From: Bacteroidota bacterium
Lineage (GTDB): Bacteria > Bacteroidota > Bacteroidia > SXHM01
Length of the DNA: 64,000 bases
Direction: 5' to 3'
Assembly: GCA_947479755.1 (NCBI GenBank)
Contig: CANKAM010000007.1
Coordinates: forward strand, 1 to 64,000
In this document: piece after piece, positions 18,244 through 27,900 of the stretch
How positions within the stretch are numbered: the first letter of the stretch is position 1
How the letters are laid out: each line of letters starts with the position of its first letter
Translations under genes and position numbers: made by a program
The notes under the pieces: model-generated
Told to the model about the DNA's origin: nothing
The model's input: the letters and a program-made list of their open reading frames with translations, nothing else
The model's database searches: none

Positions 18244-18771
18244 ATGAAAACAAAATTTTTGTTATTGCTCAGTTTAGTTGTAATCATCTTTAGTATACAA
18301 TCTTGCAAGAAGAAAGGGTGTACAAATTCTTCCGCAATTAATTATGACACAGAAGCAAAGGAAGATGATGGTTCTTGTCAAATATTAGGGTGCATTGATC
18401 CCGCATCTTCAAACTATAATCCCTATGCAAATATTGATGATGGTTCTTGTATTATAGATGACCGGAATGATTTTACCGGAAGTTGGACATGCGAAGAAAA
18501 CAGTTCTCAACTGGGAACATCTTCTTATAGCGTGACCATTTCAAAATCAGCAAGCGACAGCACTGCAATTCTGATTGCTAATTTTTATAATCTTGGTTCG
18601 TCCAACAAAGCCACTGCTATTGTAAATGGAAACACATTTGTTATAAATCCTCAATTAGTAGACAATCTGAATGTTGCTGGTAGCGGTACACTTAGCGGCA
18701 CACAAATAAACCTTAGTTACACTGTTTCGGCAGGCGGAACGGATAATGTTACTGCGGTTTATAGTAAGTAG
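18244..18771 (+). CDS. lipoprotein with two DDGSC repeats and the same beta domain as its neighbour
   Basis: Lipoprotein of 175 residues with lipobox SIQSC (Cys21). Between the anchor and the beta domain are two 21-residue repeats (about residues 25-45 and 49-69) of the type GCxDxxAxNYxxxAxxDDGSC, known from many Bacteroidota surface proteins and possibly metal-binding or disulfide-bonded. Residues 73-175 match the preceding lipoprotein (FTGSWTCEENSSQLG, NLNVAGSGTLSG). The pair looks like a tandem duplication in which one copy gained or lost the repeat module. Function unknown. Confidence 0.78.
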   Translation: MKTKFLLLLSLVVIIFSIQSCKKKGCTNSSAINYDTEAKEDDGSCQILGCIDPASSNYNPYANIDDGSCIIDDRNDFTGSWTCEENSSQLGTSSYSVTISKSASDSTAILIANFYNLGSSNKATAIVNGNTFVINPQLVDNLNVAGSGTLSGTQINLSYTVSAGGTDNVTAVYSK

Positions 18772-18829
18772 TCTCTGTATTTTATTGCTTACTATTTTGG
18801 GATGGCTTAAGTGTTCAAAAGATTTCCCT

Positions 18830-18837
18830 TACTTTTG
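18830..18837 (+). promoter_or_regulatory. candidate -7 element for the coiled-coil lipoprotein gene
   Basis: TACTTTTG matches the TAnnTTTG consensus and lies 26 bases before the ATG at 18864. Confidence 0.5.
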
Positions 18838-18863
18838 GACGCTTAAACCAACAACCAAACGCA

Positions 18864-19730
18864 ATGAAAAAACTATTTACCTTCTTGATGGCAGCCGCAA
18901 TTTTTGCAAGCTGCACTAACAAAGAACAGGAAGAAAAATTAAAACAATTAGAATTAGATAACCTGAAACTGCAGGAACAGATTGGCGGTGATGCCAATAC
19001 CATCAATGATTTTGTGAATGCCTACAACGAGATTCAATATAACCTCGACAGCATAAAAACCAAAGAAGGAATTATTACCGCTAACACTGCAAATGGTGTT
19101 GAAATGGGTGCGGATCGCAAAGAACAAATCACACAAGATATTCAGTTGATTTATGAGTTGTCGCTGAAAAACAGAAAGAAGATTGATGAGCTAAACAAAA
19201 AGTTGAAAGATGAAAAAGGCTACACCGGCAATCTGAAAAAGATGATAGAAAATCTGGAGAAACAATTAGCTGAGCGTGATGCACAGATTAATGTTTTGAA
19301 AGATGAACTTGCAAAACTGGATATCGTTGTTGAAAACCTGACTGCACAGGTTGATATGTTGGCATCGGAGAGTGAAGGCAAATCAAAAGTGATTGAAGAA
19401 AAAGTAAGCGAACTCAACACAGCTTATTATATCATCGGCACTGAAAAAAATCTGAAAGAAGCAAAAATTATTACTAAAGAAGGTGGTTTTATCGGTATGG
19501 GAAAAACGGCCAACATCAATAAAGATTTTGATCAGAATGCGTTTAATAAAATTGACATTACTAAAACGCCAGCCATTGTTATTAATAATAAAAAAGCAAA
19601 AATTGTTACTGACCATCCTTCAGCTTCTTATACCATACACGGTGATAAGAAGCATGTGGATAGTCTGAGCATTAATGATTACAAGGCTTTCTGGCGCTCG
19701 TCTAAATATCTGGTTATTGTAGCTGAATAA
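18864..19730 (+). CDS. coiled-coil lipoprotein, possible Cbp1-type adhesin family
   Basis: Lipoprotein of 288 residues with lipobox FASC (Cys17). Residues 20-185 are highly charged heptad-like sequence (EEKLKQLELDNLKLQEQI; KKIDELNKKLKDEKG; LEKQLAERDAQINVLKDEL), predicted as a long coiled coil. The C-terminal 100 residues form a compact domain (ITKEGGFIGMGKTANINK; SYTIHGDKKHVDSL). Similar Bacteroidota proteins are sometimes annotated as collagen-binding adhesins of the Cbp1 type; that assignment is weak. It probably extends from the outer or inner membrane as a rod. Confidence 0.75.
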   Translation: MKKLFTFLMAAAIFASCTNKEQEEKLKQLELDNLKLQEQIGGDANTINDFVNAYNEIQYNLDSIKTKEGIITANTANGVEMGADRKEQITQDIQLIYELSLKNRKKIDELNKKLKDEKGYTGNLKKMIENLEKQLAERDAQINVLKDELAKLDIVVENLTAQVDMLASESEGKSKVIEEKVSELNTAYYIIGTEKNLKEAKIITKEGGFIGMGKTANINKDFDQNAFNKIDITKTPAIVINNKKAKIVTDHPSASYTIHGDKKHVDSLSINDYKAFWRSSKYLVIVAE

Positions 19731-19740
19731 ATTTTGTGTT

Positions 19741-19768
19741 GGTCGGGATTACAAATCCCGACCTTTTT
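19741..19768 (+). terminator. hairpin plus T-tract, terminator-like, directly before the next start codon
   Basis: Perfect 10-base stem GGTCGGGATT / AATCCCGACC with loop ACA followed by TTTTT. It begins 10 bases after the coiled-coil gene and ends one base before the ATG at 19770. The same hairpin type occurs as a dispersed repeat in related genomes, so it may be both repeat and terminator. The downstream gene would then need its own promoter or read-through. Confidence 0.6.
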
Positions 19769-19769
19769 T

Positions 19770-20933
19770 ATGTCTGACATTTCCCACATCCTAAATCACC
19801 TTGGCGAAGAGCGCGAAAAGTATTTCGGCTCTGTTTCGCCACCTATTTTTCAGAGTAGTAACTTCTGTTTTGCTACGGTTGCCGAAATGCGCGAAGCGCT
19901 GAAGAATGAAGACAGCGTTCCTTTTTACACACGGGGTGTTAATCCCACCGTTAGTATTCTGCGCGAAAAAGTTGCGGCATTGGAAGGCGCAGAAGATGCC
20001 TTGATTTTCGGAAGCGGAAGTGCTGCTATGGCTGCCGGTGTTATGAGTTCGGTTAAAGGTGGCGAACATGTTATCTGTGTTAAAAAACCGTACAGCTGGA
20101 CTTATAAACTGTTGAACAAAATGCTCGTTCATTACGGTGTTGAAAGCACAATGGTTGACGGAACTGACATTGAAAATTTTCGTTCTGCAATAAAGCCTAA
20201 CACCAAGCTTATTATTTTAGAAAGTCCGAATTCGGTAACGTTTGAAATGCAGGACATCCGTGCGGTAGCTGCACTGGCAAAGCAACACAACATTACAACG
20301 CTGATTGACAACAGTTATTCCACACCCATTTTTCAGCGGCCGATTGAAATGGGAATTGACATGACCGTGCATAGTGCCAGCAAGTATTTTGGAGGACACA
20401 GCGATATTGTTGCCGGAGTTTTAACAGGTAGCAAAAAGAAAATTGCTGAAATTTTTCAGGATGAATTTATGACATTGGGAGGCATCATTTCTCCCAACGA
20501 TGCCTGGTTGATGCTGCTTGGACTACGCACATTGAAAATCCGTGTGGAACGAACCAACGCAACAGCTGCAAAGGTTGTTGACTTTATGGAAAACCATTCG
20601 AAAGTGAATAAAGTGTTTTTCCCTTTTTCAAAAAACAATCCGCAATATGAGTTGGCAAAATCGCAGATGAGCGGAACCGGTGGAATGTTTTCTGCTCAAC
20701 TAAAAGCAAAAGACATTGCTTCGGTTGAGGCATTCTGTAATTCATTGAAACGCTTTCTGCTTGCCTGTTCATGGGGTGGACACGAGTCGTTGATTTTCCC
20801 AACATGCACTCTTTATGATTCACAGAATTACGGAACAACAGAGCTTCCGTGGAATCACATACGCTTTTATGTGGGATTGGAAGAGCCCGAAGAAATAATT
20901 GAGGATTTAAGACAGGCATTAGAGAAAATCTAA
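19770..20933 (+). CDS. Cys/Met-metabolism-type PLP-dependent enzyme (trans-sulfuration family)
   Basis: Pyridoxal-phosphate enzyme of the cystathionine gamma-synthase/beta-lyase fold (387 residues from this ATG). The PLP lysine is Lys205 in HSASKYFGGHSD; the phosphate-binding segment GSGSAAMA is at 81-88, and Tyr53/Arg55 (FYTRGVNPT) fit the family. The frame extends 12 codons upstream through the hairpin at 19741-19763, but the ATG at 19770, giving MSDISHILNH, aligns better with the family. It could be cystathionine gamma-synthase, O-acetylhomoserine sulfhydrylase or a lyase. Its 3' end overlaps the convergent lipoprotein gene by four bases. Confidence 0.85.
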   Translation: MSDISHILNHLGEEREKYFGSVSPPIFQSSNFCFATVAEMREALKNEDSVPFYTRGVNPTVSILREKVAALEGAEDALIFGSGSAAMAAGVMSSVKGGEHVICVKKPYSWTYKLLNKMLVHYGVESTMVDGTDIENFRSAIKPNTKLIILESPNSVTFEMQDIRAVAALAKQHNITTLIDNSYSTPIFQRPIEMGIDMTVHSASKYFGGHSDIVAGVLTGSKKKIAEIFQDEFMTLGGIISPNDAWLMLLGLRTLKIRVERTNATAAKVVDFMENHSKVNKVFFPFSKNNPQYELAKSQMSGTGGMFSAQLKAKDIASVEAFCNSLKRFLLACSWGGHESLIFPTCTLYDSQNYGTTELPWNHIRFYVGLEEPEEIIEDLRQALEKI

Positions 20934-21640
20934 TTCACTTCTTCCTTCACCGCCACCACCCTCACCGGTGTATAAAGACAAGAGAAATCTGCTGTTCCTC
21001 CAAGGGTTGAATGGTTATCCAGTTCTTTTCGTTTGTGCGAAATAATTTGTAATAACATTTCGCCTTTGGCCAATGTATCAGTTGCGGTTCCCGGAATTTC
21101 AAAAACGTTTTCTGTTGCAGATCTTGAATAAAAACTGATGTTTTGTAGTTTTGCATCACGCAGTGTAATTTCATAATTATCTGCCTTATCGACACCGGAA
21201 AATGAAAACCAAAGCGAAGTGTTTTTCCCCAGATATAAGGTGTCAGGCTTTTCGGTGAAGGCAATGGTGCCGGCTTCGTAGGTTTCGGTTAACACATTTT
21301 CTTTGCTATCAGTATAGGTAACAATCACTTTTTTATCAGGGCATTTTATGGGATAAGGTTCACCATAATAGGCTCCTCCTAACAGCATTGTTCTTTCAAC
21401 CAGTTCCACATTATTGGCAGTAATTTTTGAAGGTGCACTTAAAACCAACGTTGTTCCTTTGTCGCCTGCAAAGCGGAAGCCTGCATCTACAGAAGCTGAA
21501 TAATCTGCTTCTGAAAAAGTTATTTCGTAGTGGCGGTAAATCTGGTCTTGCGCAACATCTTTTGAGTTTCCTGTTTCGTTGCTTTGGCAGGCGGTGAAAA
21601 TCACCGCAATCATTATTGATAATCCGAAAAGATTTTTCAT
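20930..21640 (-). CDS. lipoprotein of unknown function
   Basis: Lipoprotein of 236 residues using the ATG at 21640, which gives a clean signal peptide with lipobox FTAC (Cys18); an in-frame start 23 codons upstream would bury it. The mature part is beta-rich (YEITFSEADYSASVDAGFRF; FSFSGVDKADNYEITLRDAK) without a family I recognise. It diverges from the acyl-CoA dehydrogenase gene across a 58-base gap. Confidence 0.7.
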   Translation of the reverse strand: MKNLFGLSIMIAVIFTACQSNETGNSKDVAQDQIYRHYEITFSEADYSASVDAGFRFAGDKGTTLVLSAPSKITANNVELVERTMLLGGAYYGEPYPIKCPDKKVIVTYTDSKENVLTETYEAGTIAFTEKPDTLYLGKNTSLWFSFSGVDKADNYEITLRDAKLQNISFYSRSATENVFEIPGTATDTLAKGEMLLQIISHKRKELDNHSTLGGTADFSCLYTPVRVVAVKEEVN

Positions 21641-21698
21641 TGGAGTAGATTTTAAGGTTAGGAACAAAATTAAGTAATTTCGCCAAAAATTTAAACTT

Positions 21699-22880
21699 AT
21701 GGCACGCACCGATCTTTTCCAGGCTCCCGATTATTATCTTGTTGATGACCTGCTTACTGACGAACAAAAACTGATACGCGATTCGGTTCGCGCATGGGTG
21801 AAAAAAGAAGTTTCGCCTATTATTGAAGAGGCTTGCCAGACGGCAACGTTTCCGAAACATTTGATTAAAGGCTTGGCAAGTGTTGGCGCTTTTGGTCCTT
21901 ACATTCCAACAGAATATGGAGGAGCGGGCTTAGACCAGATTTCGTACGGATTAATTATGCAGGAATTAGAACGCGGAGATTCAGGAATTCGTTCTACGGC
22001 ATCTGTGCAAAGCTCGCTGGTGATGTATCCTATTTTTACGTATGGCTCTGAAGAACAAAAGAGAAAATACCTTCCCAAACTTGCAGCAGGAGAGATGATG
22101 GGTTGTTTTGGTTTAACTGAACCCGACCACGGTTCGAACCCAAACGGAATGATTACCAACTTTAAAGATGCAGGCGACCATGTGATTTTGAACGGAGCAA
22201 AAATGTGGATTTCGAATGCCCCTTTTGCGGATATAGCTGTGGTGTGGGCAAAAAACGAACACGGTGTTATTCATGGTTTGGTTGTAGAACGCGGAATGGA
22301 AGGTTTTACTACTCCTGAAACACATGGCAAGTGGTCGCTACGCGCATCGGCAACAGGTGAGTTGGTTTTTGATAATGTTAAAGTTCCGAAAGAAAATATT
22401 TTCCCGAACGTAAAAGGATTGAAAGGTCCTTTGGGTTGTTTGAACTCTGCCCGCTACGGAATATCATGGGGAGTAATTGGTGCAGCAATGGATTGCTATG
22501 ATGCAGCATTGCGTTATTCCAAACAGCGTATTCAATTCGGGAAACCGATAGGCGCTTTTCAGTTGCAGCAAAAGAAATTAGCGGAGATGATTACGGAGAT
22601 TACAAAAGCACAATTACTGAGTTGGAGGCTGGGAGTTTTGAAAAATGAACACCGCGCTACTCCTCAACAGATATCCATGGCAAAACGTAACAATGTAAAC
22701 ATGGCTTTAGAGATAACACGCAATGCTCGCCAGATGTTAGGTGGTATGGGTATAACGGGAGAGTATCCTATTATGCGCCACATGATGAATTTGGAATCGG
22801 TGGTAACGTATGAAGGCACGCACGACATTCATTTGCTGATAACAGGAATGGATGTTACGGGGTTTAATGCGTTTGAGTAG
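21699..22880 (+). CDS. acyl-CoA dehydrogenase, glutaryl-CoA dehydrogenase type
   Basis: FAD-dependent acyl-CoA dehydrogenase of 393 residues. The catalytic base is Glu372 in TYEGTHDIH, the position used by glutaryl-CoA dehydrogenases; GLTEPDHGSNP and MWISNAPFADIAVVWAK (FAD and substrate region) also resemble that subgroup. It would oxidise and decarboxylate glutaryl-CoA to crotonyl-CoA in lysine/tryptophan breakdown, feeding electrons to an electron-transfer flavoprotein. No pathway partner adjoins it. Assignment to the family is firm, to glutaryl-CoA likely. Confidence 0.9.
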   Translation: MARTDLFQAPDYYLVDDLLTDEQKLIRDSVRAWVKKEVSPIIEEACQTATFPKHLIKGLASVGAFGPYIPTEYGGAGLDQISYGLIMQELERGDSGIRSTASVQSSLVMYPIFTYGSEEQKRKYLPKLAAGEMMGCFGLTEPDHGSNPNGMITNFKDAGDHVILNGAKMWISNAPFADIAVVWAKNEHGVIHGLVVERGMEGFTTPETHGKWSLRASATGELVFDNVKVPKENIFPNVKGLKGPLGCLNSARYGISWGVIGAAMDCYDAALRYSKQRIQFGKPIGAFQLQQKKLAEMITEITKAQLLSWRLGVLKNEHRATPQQISMAKRNNVNMALEITRNARQMLGGMGITGEYPIMRHMMNLESVVTYEGTHDIHLLITGMDVTGFNAFE

Positions 22881-22922
22881 GAAAGACCAGATTATTTAAT
22901 CCGGTTTAATCAAAACGATGCG

Positions 22923-22930
22923 TATGTTTG
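22923..22930 (+). promoter_or_regulatory. candidate -7 element for the J-domain/KTSC gene
   Basis: TATGTTTG matches TAnnTTTG, 22 bases before the ATG at 22953. Confidence 0.5.
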
Positions 22931-22952
22931 CGCCCTTTTTGAAGAATAAACT

Positions 22953-23399
22953 ATGAAACGCATTACCGATTACCGCAAACTATTTGGCATAACAAAGGAA
23001 GGCACCCTTGCTGAGTTAAAAACCATTTACCGTAACTTAATGAAAGAGTGGCACCCTGATAAATTTCAGGATCCTGCTGCGCATGCCGAAGCGGAATTAA
23101 AGAGCAAAGAGATTATTGAGGCGTATCATTTTCTGGTAAGTCTTTCGCCCGAAACGCATTTGCAATACAAAGAGGAATATACCGCCACCATCACCACTTC
23201 GGGTATTGATGATTTCCGTTACAAAGGGGTAACACTGAAAGTTATTTTTACTGATGGCAGTGCGTATGAATATTTTGGTGTGCAAAAAAACACGTACAAC
23301 AAACTGATCAATTCAGATAATCGTATTCGTTTTGCAAGAAGGCATATTTTTGAAAGTTATCCGTACAGGAAAACGACCAAGGCTTCGGAGAAGGAATAA
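22953..23399 (+). CDS. J-domain protein with C-terminal KTSC domain
   Basis: Cytoplasmic protein of 148 residues. Residues 5-70 form a DnaJ J-domain with the HPD tripeptide (EWHPDKFQDP) that stimulates DnaK ATPase. Residues 85-142 form a KTSC domain (TTSGIDDFRYKGVTLKVIF; FARRHIFESYPYRK), a small domain often tied to RNA or RNA polymerase-associated proteins. The combination suggests a DnaK co-chaperone directed to a specific client. It stands alone with its own -7 element upstream. Confidence 0.85.
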   Translation: MKRITDYRKLFGITKEGTLAELKTIYRNLMKEWHPDKFQDPAAHAEAELKSKEIIEAYHFLVSLSPETHLQYKEEYTATITTSGIDDFRYKGVTLKVIFTDGSAYEYFGVQKNTYNKLINSDNRIRFARRHIFESYPYRKTTKASEKE

Positions 23400-23495
23400 C
23401 GCAATTGCGAATTCCGCCTTTTCAGCGGAATGAAGCAATCTCATATTTCAATCCAGTAGCTCATTTATGAGATTGCTTCGTTCCTCGCAATGACG
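23400..23495. repeat. palindromic intergenic repeat, GTCATTGCGAG family, copy 2
   Basis: Diverged copy of the element at 16559-16634: ATTGCGA near the left end, inner arms GAAGCAATCTCAT / ATGAGATTGCTTC, and CCTCGCAATGACG at the right end. It sits between convergent genes and may also stop transcription. Confidence 0.85.
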
Positions 23496-23504
23496 AGTTT
23501 GAAA

Positions 23505-24935
23505 TTAATTCCAACCTCCGCCCAACGCTTTATAAATATTGACTTTAGCATTCATCTGCTTCATTTTAATTTCAATCAGGTCTATTTTGGATTCGAGTGC
23601 TTCGCGCTGTGTTAATAATACTTCCATATAATCTGCGCGCGCTGATCTGAAAAGCTGATTTGAAATGGTGACAGATTGTGCGAGTATATCTACTTCCTTT
23701 GATTTTGTATCAAAGCTTTTCGCGAAATTATTAATCCCTGAAAGCTGGTTTACAACTTCAAGGTGGGCATTTAAAATAGTGCGCTCATAATTGTAAACTG
23801 CTTGTATTTGCTTCGCATTAGCGTTATAATAAGTTGCCTTAATCGCATTTCTGTTTACTAACGGAGTGATTAATTCTCCGGCTAATGTATAGATGAGCGA
23901 TTGCGGATTAATCAAATGAGCAGGATTGAAAGCCTGCAAACCCACTCCTGCTGTGATTTTAAAGGAAGGATAAAAATTAGCTTTAGCAACTTTTATATCC
24001 AGTTTTGCAGCTGTCAGCTGAAGTTCTGCCTGCCTTATATCGGTGCGCATTTGCAGAAGTTGAGAAGGAACACCGGAATAAATAGTGTCAAGTACAATAT
24101 CAGTAAAGGACAAAAAATTTCTTGGTATGGGCTGCGGGAATCTGCCGGTTAAGAAATTAATTCTGTTTTCGGTTTCGGTTATTTTTTGCAGGAGGTCGTA
24201 TTGCAGATTTTGTGTGTTGAGAAGCTGGGCTTCAAACCTGTTTACCGCTAACTGAGTAACCTTGGCAGCGTCTTTTTCCTGCTTTACTATTTGCAATGAT
24301 TTGGTTTGAATTTCTCTGTTTTTCTGAACAATGTCCAACTGGTTATCAAGCGTTAGCAGTTCATAATATGAACCTGCAATCTCCGCTACCAGATTAGTGA
24401 CCATAAAATTTCTGCCTTCAATGCTTGCGAGGTATCGGGTTGTTGCTGCTTTTTTGGCATTGCGCAATTTTTTCCAGATGTCAATTTCCCATGATGCGTA
24501 TGGACCAATTATAAAATCGGTTTGTGACTTTAATGCATTAGGCCCATCATTAACCACAAGGTTTTCTTCCATCGTTCCGCGAGCAGTATATCTTCCCACC
24601 TTTTCATACCCGGCTCCTGCATTTAAACCTACAAAAGGTAAATATTCTCCTTTTCTTGCCCGTATTTCATTTTTATTAATGTCAATTTCCTGAAGTGTGA
24701 TATTTAACTCCTGATTGTTTTTCAGAGCAGTATCAATCAATGCAGCCAGATTGGCATCATTAAAATAGTCCTTCCATTTTATTTTTGCCGTATTGGTAGT
24801 ATCTTGCGATTGAGAGTAGCTCGCGGGAACTGATTTGTTTTCTGTTCGTGTGGTCTTGAGCGCAGGAGCGCATGCTCCCAACACTGAGATTGCAATAACT
24901 GCTACAACTAATTTATTCATTATTCTAATCTTCAT
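23505..24935 (-). CDS. RND efflux outer-membrane channel lipoprotein (TolC/OprM family)
   Basis: Outer-membrane factor of a tripartite efflux pump, 476 residues. A lipobox LGAC with the acylated Cys near residue 21 precedes two duplicated helical-hairpin/beta-strand halves typical of NodT/OprM proteins (NNQELNITLQEIDINKNEI; AELQLTAAKLDIKVAKANFYP). The start at 24935 overlaps the pump gene by 11 bases; the internal ATG at 24920 gives a shorter signal peptide and is equally plausible. Last gene of the efflux operon. Confidence 0.92.
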   Translation of the reverse strand: MKIRIMNKLVVAVIAISVLGACAPALKTTRTENKSVPASYSQSQDTTNTAKIKWKDYFNDANLAALIDTALKNNQELNITLQEIDINKNEIRARKGEYLPFVGLNAGAGYEKVGRYTARGTMEENLVVNDGPNALKSQTDFIIGPYASWEIDIWKKLRNAKKAATTRYLASIEGRNFMVTNLVAEIAGSYYELLTLDNQLDIVQKNREIQTKSLQIVKQEKDAAKVTQLAVNRFEAQLLNTQNLQYDLLQKITETENRINFLTGRFPQPIPRNFLSFTDIVLDTIYSGVPSQLLQMRTDIRQAELQLTAAKLDIKVAKANFYPSFKITAGVGLQAFNPAHLINPQSLIYTLAGELITPLVNRNAIKATYYNANAKQIQAVYNYERTILNAHLEVVNQLSGINNFAKSFDTKSKEVDILAQSVTISNQLFRSARADYMEVLLTQREALESKIDLIEIKMKQMNAKVNIYKALGGGWN

Positions 24936-27900
24936 TCTGTTTTTTTCGAAGTTTTATTAAAGCCTTTTTCAATTTTTTAAGTAAAGCAGATTCCGATTCG
25001 CTTTCTATAAAGTCTTCAGTTAGCGGGTTTTCATCTTCGCCTTTAATGAGCTTTTTGCCTTCAGCCAGTTTTCCAAATATATAATACAGCCCCGGCACAA
25101 TGATGACTCCGAAAATGGTTCCGAATAGCATACCGCCAAGTGCTGATGCACCTATCGTGTGGTTACCAACTGCTCCCGGCCCTGTGGCAACTACCAAAGG
25201 AATTAACCCGGCAATAAACGCAAAGGATGTCATTAGAATAGGGCGGAAACGCGCTCGCGCTCCCTCAATAGCTGCTTCAAAAACTGTTGCTCCCTTCCTG
25301 TGTTTCTGAACGGCAAATTCTACAATAAGAACAGCATTTTTACCGAGCAATCCGGTGAGCATGATTAGTCCTACCTGAGCATAAACGTCATTGCTCAGAC
25401 CCATCACTTTTAAAAGCATGAATGATCCAAATATTCCGGGAATAATAGAAAGTAGTACTGCAAATGGCAATAAAAAACTTTCGTACTGTGCAGCCAGAAT
25501 TAAATAAACAAATAGAAATACTACAAGAAATATGTACAGTGCTTCATTTCCTCTTTTCGCCTCGTCATATGAAAGACCCTGCCAGGCAATATCGTACCCT
25601 TTTGGTAAACTTTGCTTTGCAACTTCTTGTATAGCTTTCAGCGCATCTCCGGATGAATAACCAGGAGCAGGAACGCCATTAATTAAAGAGGAATTATATA
25701 AATTGTATCGACTAATCTCATTAGGTCCCTGAGTCTTTTTTAATTTCATAAATGCTGAATAGGGTACCATTTCCCCTTCTTCGTTTTTTACAAAATAATT
25801 CAAAAGGTCTGATGGTTGTTTCCTGTATTCAGGTCCTGCCTGCGTATATACCTTGTAATAACTGTTGAACCGAATAAAGCCCTGTTCGTATGTACTTCCA
25901 ATTAAAACATTTAAATTTTCCATAGCATTTCCTATGGAAACTCCTTTTTGCATGGCAAGGGAATTATCTATGATTAATTCGTATTGCGGGTATTTAGCTG
26001 AGTAGGATGCAAATAATCCCGACAGTTCTTTTCTTTTTTCTAAAGCTGCTAAAAAATCGCTATTCACGTTATCAAATTCCTGATAATCTACATCGCTGCT
26101 TTTGTCTAATAAACGCAGTGCAAAGCCATCAGAAGAGCCATAGCCGGGAACAGCAGGAGGTTCAAAGTATTCAACAATTGCCGGAAGGTCTTTTGATTTT
26201 TCTTCCAGCTCTTCAATTATTTGCTTTGATGAGTGTTTTCGGTCTGACCAATCTTTTAAGTTAATTAAACAAGTTCCTGCATTGGAGCCTCTTCCCTCAG
26301 AAAGAATTTCATATCCTGCAAGTGAAGTAACCGAAAGAACGCCATCTACTTCCTTTGCTATTTTTTGAAGCTTTCTTGATATCTCATTGGTTCTCTCAAG
26401 AGTAGTTCCCGGAGGTGTTTGAATGATAGCATAAATTTGCCCCTGGTCTTCATTCGGAATGAATCCTGAAGGTAGAATTTTGTTTACCCCGATAACCCCA
26501 AAAGCAAATACAAGCAGTATACCATAGGTAACTACCCTCCGGTCAACTATCAACCGAAGCAGTCCGGTATATTTTCCGGTAATTTTTTCGAAGACTCTAT
26601 TAAACCAATCAATAAAGATATTTATGGGTGTTTTTCTTTTGGGCTGACCATGTGTATTCTTCAATAACATGGCACAAAGCACCGGAGTGAGTGTAAGAGC
26701 GACTAAACCCGAAATCACAATAGCGCTGGCCATGGTAATTGAAAACTGGCGGTAAAGAACGCCTACCGGTCCTGTCATAAACGCAACAGGAACAAATACA
26801 GCTGTCATAACTAAGGTGATAGCTATAATGGCACCACTTATTTCTCCAAGCACTTTTTCTACTGCCGGAAATGGCTGTAAATTTTCTTCTTCCATTTTAA
26901 CATGCACAGCTTCCACAACTACTATGGCATTATCTACTACAATACCAATAGCCAGAACAAGAGCAAATAAGGTTATCAGGTTAATGCTTAAGCCAAATAG
27001 TTGCATAAACAAAAAAGCACCTATTAATGAAACGGGCACTGCAAGAATCGGAATCAGTGTTGAGCGCCAGTCTCCCAGAAAAATGAATACCACCAATGCA
27101 ACCAGGATAAAGGCTTCTATTAATGTATGAAGCACTTTTTCGATGGAGGCATTCACAAATTTTGAAACATCATAATTGATTTCATAATCCATACCGGGAG
27201 GAAAATCTTTTCTCAATTCTTCCAGTTTGACTTTTACATCCTCAATAACCTTATTGGCATTAGAGCCGGAATTTTGTTTTAATACGATTGAGGCAGAAGG
27301 TTGACCATCTTTGTTGGAGTAAATATCTACGAATTCACTACCTGCTTCCACTGAAGCAATATCCTTTAATTTTAATATTTCTCCTTCTGAATTTGCCCGG
27401 ATAATTATGTCTTCATATTCTTCAGGTTTATTATACCATCCTTTGTAGGAAAGAACATATTCCTGCGCTTGCGCTTTAATTCCGGAACTCAGCCCCACTC
27501 TCCCCGGCCTTCCAAGAACACTTTGTTCATCAATAGCTTTCAGGACTTCTTCGGTAGAGATATTATATGCCCTCATTCTATCGGGTTTTAACCAAATGCG
27601 CATAGCAAATGAACGGCTACCTACCGCTTCAGCTCTGCCCATACCCGGCACCCTTTTTACTTCAGGTAAAATGTATGTATTGGCATAATTGAATAAAAAT
27701 TTCTCATCGGTACTTTTGTCGGTACTGAAAAGATTTACATACATCAACATGCTAGGCTGTATTGGAGTGATGATAACCCCTTCTCTTTGTACTAAGGGAG
27801 GCAGGTTTGCCATTACCTGGTCAATCCTGGTTTTAACTCGTATTGCCGCAATTGTGGGATCGGTTCCCGGCTCGAAAATAATGTCAATACCAGCTTCACT

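Noticed and set aside
19734..19769. 12-codon N-terminal extension of the PLP enzyme
   Set aside because: The extension is encoded by the terminator-like hairpin; the ATG at 19770 fits the family start.
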